Shown here: piece after piece, positions 1-6,555 of the stretch
Position numbering within the stretch: the first letter of the stretch is position 1
Layout of the letters: each line of letters opens with the position of its first letter
From: Verrucomicrobiaceae bacterium
GTDB lineage: Bacteria > Verrucomicrobiota > Verrucomicrobiae > Verrucomicrobiales > Akkermansiaceae
Direction: 5' to 3'
Assembly: GCA_947372405.1 (NCBI GenBank)
Contig: CANBTO010000187.1
Location: forward strand, 1 to 8,841
DNA: 8,841 nucleotides
The notes under the pieces: model-generated
What the model was told of the DNA's origin: nothing
What the model saw: only the letters and a program-made list of their open reading frames with translations
Database searches by the model: none
Made by a program: the position numbers and the translations under genes

Positions 1-235
1 CCGCCTCCAGCGTGCTCAACTCGGCATCCAGCGTCGCAAAAGCCGCGAACGCATCCACCAGCACCCCCACATGCGCATCCGTCCCAGGCCGCAGCGCACG
101 CAACCGCCCCACCCCGGGAATCGCCTGCAACCAGCGCAACAAATGCACCCGCCACCGGGGCGCGAGCGACGGGTCTTTCGGGGGCACGGCTGATTTCACG
201 CCCGCTTTCTTGGCAGACCCCGGACCCACCCGCAA
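1..235 (-). CDS. Unrecognised protein, N-terminal part, runs off the left edge
   Basis: Read on the minus strand, this frame has no stop from position 262 to the window edge. Its third codon positions are overwhelmingly G or C, mainly G, which is a strong coding signal. The plus-strand reading of the same bases is a Ser/Thr/Pro-rich string typical of an antisense shadow. The predicted protein starts with a short basic Ala/Gly/Lys stretch. It then has an amphipathic segment beginning [20 protein letters not shown], and an Ala/Leu-rich helix-like stretch ending near DAELSTLEA. There is no in-frame ATG. TTG at 235-233 and GTG at 229-227 or 199-197 are the candidate starts, so the 5' end is uncertain. 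It is transcribed away from ftsH, so the roughly 125 bases between them would serve two promoters. I do not recognise the family. Confidence 0.45.
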   Translation of the reverse strand, partial: MRVGPGSAKKAGVKSAVPPKDPSLAPRWRVHLLRWLQAIPGVGRLRALRPGTDAHVGVLVDAFAAFATLDAELSTLEA

Positions 236-264
236 GACTCGTGCAAAAAAGGGGTTTGCTTTTC

Positions 265-273
265 ACCTCCTTA
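265..273 (-). promoter_or_regulatory. Perfect Shine-Dalgarno-like 9-mer on the minus strand
   Basis: On the minus strand these bases read TAAGGAGGT, complementary to the whole anti-Shine-Dalgarno tail of 16S rRNA. It lies upstream of the minus-strand partial gene, but no ATG, GTG or TTG follows at the normal 5-10 base spacing. The nearest TTG in any frame begins at 246 and leads to an early stop. The first start candidate in the coding frame, TTG at 235, is about 29 bases downstream. Either the gene uses an unusual start, or the match is fortuitous. On the plus strand the same bases lie in the region upstream of ftsH. Confidence 0.25.
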
Positions 274-359
274 CGGTATCCTCAATCACTCCCGGACGGC
301 TGCTAACCGCGTGGCTAACATCACACCATCCCCTTCCATCCGGGTTTTTATCGCTCACC

Positions 360-2720
360 ATGTCTGACTCACCGAACTCAACTCCGCCGCCTAACAGTCC
401 GAACCGCACGCCCGGCGATGCCAATGGCTTCAACTGGCGGCTGCTCGCCCTGCTCAGCGTTGCAACACTGATTCTTGGAGTCGCATTCCTTAATCCCCTC
501 TCCAACAAGGCGGTTAAATCAATGACCTATTCTGAGTTCCGGCAGGCCATGGATCAGGATCGCATCGTCCTCGATAACTCGAAGCAACCGCTCAAGATCA
601 TCACCCACGAAACCTCACTGGACGCCACCATCACCGGTTGGATCATCCCGGAAACCACCGACACCAAGGCGGAAACGCAGAAAAAGGACTTCCGCGTGCC
701 CGTGAATTTCGCCCTCCAGCGCGATGAAATTAAAGAGTTACTCGGTAATAACCTCCGCATCCAGCAGATCAATGCCGCCGCCGAGAAGCCGCTTGAGGGT
801 GATCTCGAGACACTCTCCCTGCCCGAGTTCCGAAAGGCTCTCGCTTTGAAATCGGTCGATATCAACGACCCCGGGAACGCCCTCCGTGTCGTCACCACTG
901 CGGGCTCTGACGATGCCGTCATCGTCGGCACCCGCAAAATTCCCGTCGCATCTGTACCCTCAGATCCGGCAAAGGCCCAACCTGCTGTGCAGTTCACGGT
1001 CCCCGTTTCCACCGCCATCCAAGGCGATGACCTGAAAAAGCTGGTGAATGAAAAAAAGGCCGTTTGTGATACCAGCAAGGACTACCTCAGCAGCGCACTC
1101 TTCACATTCCTGCCGTTTCTCCTCATCATCGGCATCCTGTTTTTCCTGTTCCGCCAGCAAATGAAATCCGCCGGGCGCGGTGCCATGTCGTTCGGCAAAA
1201 GCAAGGCCCGCCTGCTCACGATGGACCGCAACAAGGTGACCTTCAAGGACGTCGCCGGCATTCAGGAAGCCAAGGAAGAACTCTTTGAAATCGTCGATTT
1301 CCTCCGCGATCCCCGCAAGTTCCAGAAACTCGGCGGCTCGATCCCCAAGGGCGTCCTGATGGTCGGCTCACCTGGCACCGGCAAGACGCTGTTAGCCCGC
1401 GCTATCGCTGGTGAGGCGGACGTGCCGTTCTTCTCGATCTCCGGCTCGGACTTCGTGGAAATGTTTGTCGGCGTGGGAGCCTCCCGCGTCCGCGACATGT
1501 TCGAACAAGGCCGCAAACACGCGCCCTGCCTGATTTTCATCGACGAAATCGACGCCGTCGGTCGCCATCGCGGCCACGGCATGGGCGGCGGCCACGACGA
1601 GCGCGAGCAGACGCTCAACCAACTGCTCGTCGAGATGGACGGCTTCGACACCCAAGAAGGCGTCATCATCATCGCCGCAACTAACAGGCCGGACGTGCTC
1701 GATCCAGCACTCCTGCGCCCCGGCCGTTTTGACCGCCAAGTCACGATTTCCCTACCCGACGTGAATGGCCGCGAGGAAATCCTCCGCGTCCATGTGAAGA
1801 AAATCAAACTCGCCGCCGGAGTGGATCTCTCGAAAATCGCCAAAGGCACCCCAGGATTTTCTGGCGCGGAACTCGCCAACCTCATCAACGAATCCGCCCT
1901 CCTCGCCGCCCGCCGCGGACTCACCGCCGTCACCCTCGACGAGATGGAAGAGGCCCGCGACAAGGTCCGTTGGGGCCGCGAACGCCGCAGCATGGCAATG
2001 TCCGATAAGGAAAAAACCGGCACCGCATGGCACGAGGCCGGCCACGCCTACCTGAACATGGTGCTGCCCGATACCCATCCGCTCCACAAGGTCACCATCA
2101 TCCCTCGCGGCCCCTATCTGGGTGCCACCATGATGCTGCCAGAAGGCGATAAATACTCGACCCAGAAAAAGGAGGCTCTCGCCGACCTCATCGTCACCAT
2201 GGGTGGCCGCATCGCCGAAGCCTTCCATAGCGACGACGTTTCTAACGGCGCATCCGGCGACATCCGCCAAGCCACCGCACTCGCCCGCCACATGGTCTGC
2301 CAATGGGGCATGAGTGATAAGCTCGGCATGGTCGAATACGGCGAGGGCGACGGGCCCGTCTTCCTTGGCCGTGGCGACATGGGCGGTCGCCGCGCCAACT
2401 ACAGCCAGAACACCGCCAAGGTCATCGACGAGGAAATCAAGCGTTTCATCGACGACGCCTACGCGATCGCCGAGCGCATCCTCAACGAGGGCCGCGACAA
2501 GGTGGAAATCATCGCCAAGGCCCTGCTCGAATTCGAAACCCTCGACGCCTCTCACCTCCGCGACATCATCGACTTCGGAGAAATGCGCAACCCGCCCACC
2601 GCCCCCAAGCCGCCGCCCGTCCCGGACGAGCTCAAGAAAAAGCCCGTGCCCAAGGCCGTCGAAGATGACCGTCCCGAAGGCCCCGGCCCCATCCCAGGTG
2701 CCATCGGTGCCCCCGCCTGA
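360..2720 (+). CDS. ftsH: ATP-dependent zinc metalloprotease FtsH
   Basis: Membrane-anchored hexameric AAA+ protease that pulls out and degrades damaged membrane proteins and some short-lived cytoplasmic proteins. The 786 residues read in order as follows. A Pro/Asn-rich cytoplasmic tail is followed by TM1 (about 26-44), a periplasmic region (about 46-241) and TM2 (about 245-264). The AAA+ module has Walker A GSPGTGKT at 336-343, the pore loop around FVG 369-371 and Walker B LIFIDEID at 391-398. Its arginine fingers are R456 and R459. The M41 protease has HEAGH at 558-562, with D634 as the likely third zinc ligand. A Pro-rich tail starts near 745. All catalytic residues are present. The periplasmic part is about 195 residues, against roughly 75 in E. 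coli. The frame is open back to position 12, but the ATG at 360 is preferred because coding character begins there and the upstream bases belong to a divergent gene. No Shine-Dalgarno sequence precedes it. Confidence 0.97.
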   Translation: MSDSPNSTPPPNSPNRTPGDANGFNWRLLALLSVATLILGVAFLNPLSNKAVKSMTYSEFRQAMDQDRIVLDNSKQPLKIITHETSLDATITGWIIPETTDTKAETQKKDFRVPVNFALQRDEIKELLGNNLRIQQINAAAEKPLEGDLETLSLPEFRKALALKSVDINDPGNALRVVTTAGSDDAVIVGTRKIPVASVPSDPAKAQPAVQFTVPVSTAIQGDDLKKLVNEKKAVCDTSKDYLSSALFTFLPFLLIIGILFFLFRQQMKSAGRGAMSFGKSKARLLTMDRNKVTFKDVAGIQEAKEELFEIVDFLRDPRKFQKLGGSIPKGVLMVGSPGTGKTLLARAIAGEADVPFFSISGSDFVEMFVGVGASRVRDMFEQGRKHAPCLIFIDEIDAVGRHRGHGMGGGHDEREQTLNQLLVEMDGFDTQEGVIIIAATNRPDVLDPALLRPGRFDRQVTISLPDVNGREEILRVHVKKIKLAAGVDLSKIAKGTPGFSGAELANLINESALLAARRGLTAVTLDEMEEARDKVRWGRERRSMAMSDKEKTGTAWHEAGHAYLNMVLPDTHPLHKVTIIPRGPYLGATMMLPEGDKYSTQKKEALADLIVTMGGRIAEAFHSDDVSNGASGDIRQATALARHMVCQWGMSDKLGMVEYGEGDGPVFLGRGDMGGRRANYSQNTAKVIDEEIKRFIDDAYAIAERILNEGRDKVEIIAKALLEFETLDASHLRDIIDFGEMRNPPTAPKPPPVPDELKKKPVPKAVEDDRPEGPGPIPGAIGAPA
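522..1064 (+). repeat. Tandem duplication of the FtsH periplasmic domain (protein level)
   Basis: Residues 55-134 (bases 522-761) and 151-235 (bases 810-1064) of FtsH align with each other along their whole length. Each copy starts with a helix (YSEFRQAM against LPEFRKAL). An LKIIT or LRVVT strand follows, then an ATITGWIIP or [10 protein letters not shown] strand, a charged loop, a DFRVPV or QFTVPV strand, and a closing helix (EIKELLGNN against DLKKLVNEK). This order is what I expect of the FtsH extracellular domain family (PF06480). A linker of about 16 residues joins the copies. The DNA of the two copies is not obviously repeated, so the duplication is old. The alignment is by eye. Confidence 0.75.
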
Positions 2721-2721
2721 C

Positions 2722-2764
2722 CTCGCTTCACGGAGCGCGAGATTCATCTCGCCCGCGAAGCGAG
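2722..2764. terminator. Nested hairpin just after the ftsH stop, possible terminator
   Basis: An outer 8-bp stem pairs CTCGCTTC (2722-2729) with GAAGCGAG (2757-2764). Inside it, GCGAGA (2737-2742) pairs with TCTCGC (2747-2752) across a TTCA loop. The structure begins one base after the ftsH TGA. No run of T follows on either strand, so it is not a classic intrinsic terminator. It may act as an mRNA 3' stabiliser or a bidirectional transcription stop between ftsH and anything converging from the right. It could also be one copy of a dispersed palindromic element, which cannot be judged from one copy. Confidence 0.5.
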
Positions 2765-2810
2765 ATGTGAATGAAAATCTTGTGATTGCCATTGAAATTA
2801 GCATCGCAGC

Positions 2811-2981
2811 CTAGTGCCTCAGTGCCCCACCCGCGCGAAGCCCGACCCACGGTAGCGAAACCCACAAGTCTGGCCATTCCCCAATTGCCAGCACAGCCAG
2901 TGCAGCACACACTCCCGCCATGAGCTTGGGAAGATACCGATGCAAAACCACGGGTCGTAAGCTATCACGACGTGTCATCAT
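2811..2981 (-). CDS. Possible 56-residue membrane protein
   Basis: A minus-strand ORF runs from a double ATG (2981-2976) to a TAG at 2813-2811. The product begins with a basic stretch (MMTRRDSLRPVVLHRYLPK). It continues into a hydrophobic segment, about residues 20-33 (LMAGVCAALAVLAI), and a Trp-rich stretch (EWPDLWVSLPWVGL). The basic-then-hydrophobic layout suggests a single-pass membrane peptide. If real, it converges on ftsH with the hairpin at 2722-2764 between them. Its start lies only 29 bases from the divergent start at 3011. There is no ribosome binding site and codon bias is weak, so this may be a chance ORF. It is the best reading I found for an otherwise empty interval. Confidence 0.25.
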   Translation of the reverse strand: MMTRRDSLRPVVLHRYLPKLMAGVCAALAVLAIGEWPDLWVSLPWVGLRAGGALRH

Positions 2982-3010
2982 TTAAATCTCAGGCCACTGC
3001 ACACCACTTT

Positions 3011-3565
3011 ATGCCGACATCAATTAATGGCTTCGGAACAGCCTACTATGGCGAACGCGATTTTCATGCCGACGGCTCTTATATTACAACCGAGTGGACG
3101 ATACTCGGACATATTCCGATTCTGCCTTTGCGGAGTCACCGCTTACTTCGCAACATCCATCAAGATCAAAACTTTATCATTTATACCTCCGAGAGTTACA
3201 TAATCATAGAGACGACATCATGGAATAGGCCTCAAGTGATCGCCACCTATGGTTTCATGCTCTGCTTCGTCTTCTGGATCATCGTGTTGATTTGGTTGCT
3301 TGCCATTTTCAATGTTAGCTGGTTCGGCCACTCCTATGTTTTTTTTGGCATAGTGATGGCTATGGCCACGCCACCTTTTGTCGTGCTGTTTTATCTTCGC
3401 CGTCGAGACAAGAGCGGCACCCTCTTCTCAGAGGAAGCGTTAGTGCGGACACTAGCTGCTCTAGCAGAGCGGCACAAACCGCCGATTATCTCGCCACCAC
3501 CACTTCCAGTCACACCGCAGGAACTTCCACAAGACGATGATGAGCGCTACAAACCCAAATACTAA
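3011..3565 (+). CDS. Two-TM protein with a conserved SINGFGTAYYG N-terminus
   Basis: Encodes 184 residues from ATG 3011. A GTG at 2972 would add 13 residues, but the protein's conserved-looking part begins exactly at MPTSINGFGTAYYGERD. I recall similar starts (MPT-INGxGTxYYGxR/N, then a tryptophan and an IPxxPL motif) on short uncharacterised proteins of Planctomycetes and other bacteria. Here the matching pieces are TTEW at 26-29 and HIPILPLRSHRLL at 34-46. Two membrane helices follow (about 77-100 and 108-129), with a basic RRRDK at 130-134 and then a Pro-rich acidic tail. The N-terminal module is probably cytoplasmic or membrane-associated. Function is unknown. The base composition is more AT-rich than ftsH. 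A signal-peptide ORF begins 6 bases after its stop, so the two may be co-transcribed. Confidence 0.75.
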   Translation: MPTSINGFGTAYYGERDFHADGSYITTEWTILGHIPILPLRSHRLLRNIHQDQNFIIYTSESYIIIETTSWNRPQVIATYGFMLCFVFWIIVLIWLLAIFNVSWFGHSYVFFGIVMAMATPPFVVLFYLRRRDKSGTLFSEEALVRTLAALAERHKPPIISPPPLPVTPQELPQDDDERYKPKY

Positions 3566-3571
3566 TGCCAA

Positions 3572-3712
3572 ATGAATCGTTCTGCTCGGGTGTGCATAGC
3601 CTTCCTATGCATGACGCTCCTATTTGCAGTGAGCGCGCAGGCTCGACAGCCCGTCGTTTCCGACCCACTCGCTTCATACTACCGTTACCTCGGCCGCAAA
3701 ACCCAACCATAG
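3572..3712 (+). CDS. 46-residue secreted peptide, or 5' end of a broken gene
   Basis: The ORF starts 6 bases after the preceding stop. It has a textbook Sec signal peptide: a basic start (MNRSAR), a hydrophobic core (VCIAFLCMTLLFAV) and a cleavage site after SAQA. Only 22 residues follow, from RQPVVSDPL to GRKTQP, before a TAG at 3710-3712. The short mature part suggests either a small exported peptide or a truncated gene. Moving the reading by one base at the TAG enters a frame that stays open for hundreds of codons (see 3713-4010), which would fit a frameshift. Nothing in the mature part identifies a family. Confidence 0.45.
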   Translation: MNRSARVCIAFLCMTLLFAVSAQARQPVVSDPLASYYRYLGRKTQP

Positions 3713-4010
3713 CGGGTCTAGCGGACTCGGAGCGAAAACAGAGACTTCGACGGCACCCACAGAAGGCGGCAATATCAGCTTTTCCGACTCATTCATCAAA
3801 TTGTCGCATAAAAGCGTCACTTTTTCGCAAGTGTTCAGAAACATCTCAACGGATCCACGGTATTCATTTCGCGTGCGAAAGCGATCTCCCATCAACCGTG
3901 TGGTCCGAATTCTGCTGAAACTCGGCTTCGAGACAAGCCCGGTGGGCGGACAGGGGGATTATCTGGATTTCAGAAATTGCGAGTTTTCCCCATTTGATGG
4001 CTTGATTACC
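3713..4010 (+). other. Intergenic stretch, open in the frame of the next gene
   Basis: No gene can be confidently called in these roughly 300 bases. The frame of the downstream DUF1592 gene is stop-free from 3633 onward and could be initiated from TTG 3801. It yields plausible text such as TEGGNISFSDSFIKLSH and YSFRVRKRSPINRVVRILLK. It has no ATG before 4011, and its codon bias is only weak. Starting there would bury the good signal peptide at 4011 inside the protein. It is best read as the 5' leader of the DUF1592 gene or as residue of a degraded secreted protein. I found no convincing promoter, tRNA or hairpin here. Confidence 0.4.
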
Positions 4011-6506
4011 ATGACCTGCCAATCCGTTTTAACTATCATCGCGCTAGCCTCCGTCGTTCTTCCCGCCGCCGCCGCCCCGGGCACGACTTTGGTGCTGCCC
4101 AAGGAGGCGGGAAATCTGCTAGAGACTTACTGCTACGACTGCCACGATGATACGACGCAGAAGGGGGATATCCGGCTGGATAATTTAAGCGAACTGTCCC
4201 TGACCGCGCGGCTCGATTTGATGAACCGGATGCAGGAGAAGGTGTATTTCGAGGAGATGCCGCCCAAGAAAAAGAAGACGCAGCCCACGGATGAGGAACG
4301 CAAGCGGCTGCTCGCATGGATTTCCGAGGACCTCCATGCGAACAATGCCTCGAAGCTGGAGGATAAACTGCGCTACCCTGGCTACGGCAACGCCATTGAT
4401 CACGGCAAGTTGTTCAGCGGTGCCATCAAGGACGCTCCCTACACACCAGCGCGGCGCTGGTTAGTAAGTCCGCAGATTTTTGAACAACGCGTGCTCGACG
4501 TTTTCAAGCTCGAAGGAAAAGACCGGATGCAGCCGATGTATGGAGTGACCAATCCCTTTGTGCTACCGGATACTTCGGGCGTCCGCGATTACGATACAAA
4601 TCTATTGGATGGTGGCAGCCTGCTAGTGATGATGACCAATGCCGAATGGATCTCTACCAAGCAGATCCGACCGGCGCGGGTGAAGGCCGGTGAAATCCAG
4701 GCCACGGATTTTCCCGACCCGAAGGACAAGTGGTCGCCCAAAGAGACGCCTGCCGTTTTTGAATCCATCATTCTGAAAAAGTCTGTGCCGACGGATAAGG
4801 AAATTTCCGACGCCATTGAGACGCAATTTGATCGCGTCCTGCGACGGAAACCGACCGATGTAGAGCTTAAAAAGTATCTGGATCTCACGCGTTCCACCAT
4901 TGCCATCGGCGGCAATACCGAGGGCCTTCAGAAAATGTTAGAGGCTGTACTTTTGGAATCGGAGTTTCTCTATCGGTTGGAGTTTGGTGCTGGCTCGGCG
5001 GATCTATCGGGTAGGAAAATGCTATCTCCCCGCGAGGGTGCCTACTCCATTTCCTATGCCTTGGGGGACCGGGGGCCGGATGCAGCACTGATCAACGCTG
5101 CCCAATCCGGCAAGCTGGTTTCCAAGGAGGATTACAAACGGGAGGTCGAACGTCTGCTACAGGATAAAACCTATTACAGCGGCCAGATTGACCCGAGCGT
5201 CAGTGGGATGCATTTAACGTCCCACGTCACCTCTCACCCGAAGATCGTGCGGTTTTTCCGCGAGTTCTTCGGCTATCCGAATGCAACAAAAGTCTTCAAA
5301 GACACCGAACGCGGTGGTGGCATTTACCGCAATCCCGACCGCGGGACTTTGGCGTCTCCCGGCTTCATGGTGGATGAGGCGGACCGGGTGGTCGATTGGC
5401 TGTTACAGAAGGACCAGAACCTTTTCGAAAACCTCCTCACCACCGATGAGTTTTTCGTTTATCATGACAAGACTGATGAAGAGGGGTCGAAGATCATCAA
5501 GGAATGGCGCGAGGTTTACGAGGCCCTCAAGAATACGGATTGGAGAAACGATGCCCAAGGCGTCCTAGACAAGAACATCGACTTCATCAAAGCACGATCT
5601 TCGATGCGGCCGTTAGATGCCACGCGACCCGGAGAGTTAAAGAACTTCATGCTGTATTTCCAAGAGTCATTCGGACAAGGTCGGACTCCATTCACAACAG
5701 TTCCTTGGGCACATGGATACACCTTCCATCACGCTCCCTTCTATGGTCTTCCCTCCACTCCAGACATTGGTCGTTATGGAAGTTGGAAATCCACTCAATT
5801 CGACCCCAAGGTGGGTAACGGAAAATTCTGGGACTACCCGGTCAAGCAACCCTTCAAAATCGCCAACCGCAAGGGAATCCTCAGCCATCCAGCGTGGCTG
5901 ATCGCGCATTCCAAAAACACCCAGAACGATCCCGTCACCCGCGGCCGATGGGTGCGTGAAAAGTTGCTAGCGGGACGTGTTCCTGACATCCCGATCACCG
6001 TGGATGCCGTCATCCCAGAGAATCATGAAAAGACTCTGCGCTCGCGTCTGGAAGTGAAGACTCAGGAACCGGAGTGCATGAAATGCCATCAATTCATGAA
6101 CCCGCTCGGGCTGCCCTTTGAAATCTTCGATGACTTCGGCCGTTATCGGATTGAGGAGTTTCTGGAATATCCCGAAAAGGTTGTTGGAAAAACAGCCGAC
6201 CAGCGACTCAATGTCTATCAGACACTTCCGGTTAATGCCCACGGGGCGCTCGACAGCACCGGCGATCCCAAGCTGGATGGCGATGTTACGGACGCGCTCG
6301 ATATGATTGCAAAACTGGCGAAGTCCGTGCGGGCCCGCCAGTCGATCATCCGCTACGCCTTCCGTTTCTACATGGGGCGCAATGAAATGCTTTCCGACTC
6401 CAAGACCCTGATTGATGCCGATAAAGCCTACGTCGGCAGTGGTGGCAGTTTCAAGGCAGTTATTGTCTCGCTACTTACCTCGGATTCGTTTATGTATCGC
6501 AAGTAA
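4011..6506 (+). CDS. Secreted di-heme DUF1592/DUF1588/DUF1585 protein
   Basis: Encodes 831 residues. A longer start at TTG 3801 is possible, but ATG 4011 gives a clean Sec signal (MTCQSVLTIIALASVVLPAAAA), so it is chosen. A planctomycete-type cytochrome c segment carries haem motif CYDCH at 41-45. A divergent DUF1587-like region (about 150-230) and a DUF1595-like helix (about 265-330) follow. DUF1592 starts near 335. DUF1588 starts near 622 and carries a second haem motif, CMKCH, at 689-693, followed by the usual MNPLGLPFEIFDDFGRYR. DUF1585 closes the protein (about 765-831). Two CxxCH motifs predict two covalent c-type haems, so the protein should mature outside the cytoplasm and may transfer electrons. 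Substrate and role are unknown. The stretch between DUF1592 and DUF1588 is longer than I expect. It is followed after 49 bases by its usual partner, DUF1552. Confidence 0.9.
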   Translation: MTCQSVLTIIALASVVLPAAAAPGTTLVLPKEAGNLLETYCYDCHDDTTQKGDIRLDNLSELSLTARLDLMNRMQEKVYFEEMPPKKKKTQPTDEERKRLLAWISEDLHANNASKLEDKLRYPGYGNAIDHGKLFSGAIKDAPYTPARRWLVSPQIFEQRVLDVFKLEGKDRMQPMYGVTNPFVLPDTSGVRDYDTNLLDGGSLLVMMTNAEWISTKQIRPARVKAGEIQATDFPDPKDKWSPKETPAVFESIILKKSVPTDKEISDAIETQFDRVLRRKPTDVELKKYLDLTRSTIAIGGNTEGLQKMLEAVLLESEFLYRLEFGAGSADLSGRKMLSPREGAYSISYALGDRGPDAALINAAQSGKLVSKEDYKREVERLLQDKTYYSGQIDPSVSGMHLTSHVTSHPKIVRFFREFFGYPNATKVFKDTERGGGIYRNPDRGTLASPGFMVDEADRVVDWLLQKDQNLFENLLTTDEFFVYHDKTDEEGSKIIKEWREVYEALKNTDWRNDAQGVLDKNIDFIKARSSMRPLDATRPGELKNFMLYFQESFGQGRTPFTTVPWAHGYTFHHAPFYGLPSTPDIGRYGSWKSTQFDPKVGNGKFWDYPVKQPFKIANRKGILSHPAWLIAHSKNTQNDPVTRGRWVREKLLAGRVPDIPITVDAVIPENHEKTLRSRLEVKTQEPECMKCHQFMNPLGLPFEIFDDFGRYRIEEFLEYPEKVVGKTADQRLNVYQTLPVNAHGALDSTGDPKLDGDVTDALDMIAKLAKSVRARQSIIRYAFRFYMGRNEMLSDSKTLIDADKAYVGSGGSFKAVIVSLLTSDSFMYRK

Positions 6507-6555
6507 GCCCAAAAAATCATTTTCCAGAATTTCCACGCAGCAAGATACCCATACT

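Noticed and set aside
256..282. TTGCTT and TATCCT as a promoter for ftsH
   Set aside because: The spacer is only 15 bases and both boxes are weak matches. I would not call it without transcript data.
12..359. Plus-strand N-terminal extension of FtsH by 116 residues
   Set aside because: The extension is Ser/Thr/Pro-rich, has no FtsH-like content, and overlaps a minus-strand frame with strong wobble bias. The ATG at 360 fits the family.
1262..2023. 253-residue minus-strand ORF inside ftsH
   Set aside because: Low-complexity Ser/Arg composition, fully covered by the AAA+ module on the plus strand.
1752..2804. 350-residue minus-strand ORF across the ftsH 3' half
   Set aside because: It is an antisense shadow of the C-ending codons of ftsH. 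The translation is Gly/Val/Ala/Asp-rich with no domain sense, while the plus strand has every catalytic motif.
2314..2814. 166-residue plus-strand ORF overlapping the ftsH 3' end
   Set aside because: It is the Ser/Thr/Arg/Pro-rich shifted-frame shadow of ftsH, and only the last part lies outside the gene.
2728..2910. 60-residue minus-strand ORF after ftsH
   Set aside because: It reads through the palindrome and has no membrane, signal or domain pattern. The overlapping 2811-2981 frame looks better.
3565..3918. 117-residue ORF whose ATG overlaps the stop of the two-TM protein
   Set aside because: The TAATG overlap looks tempting, but the translation is random-looking. The frame starting at 3572 has a clear signal peptide instead.
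3801..4010. TTG-started 70-residue extension of the DUF1592 protein
   Set aside because: It would place the Sec signal peptide at residues 71-92, away from the N-terminus. ATG 4011 gives a proper exported protein.
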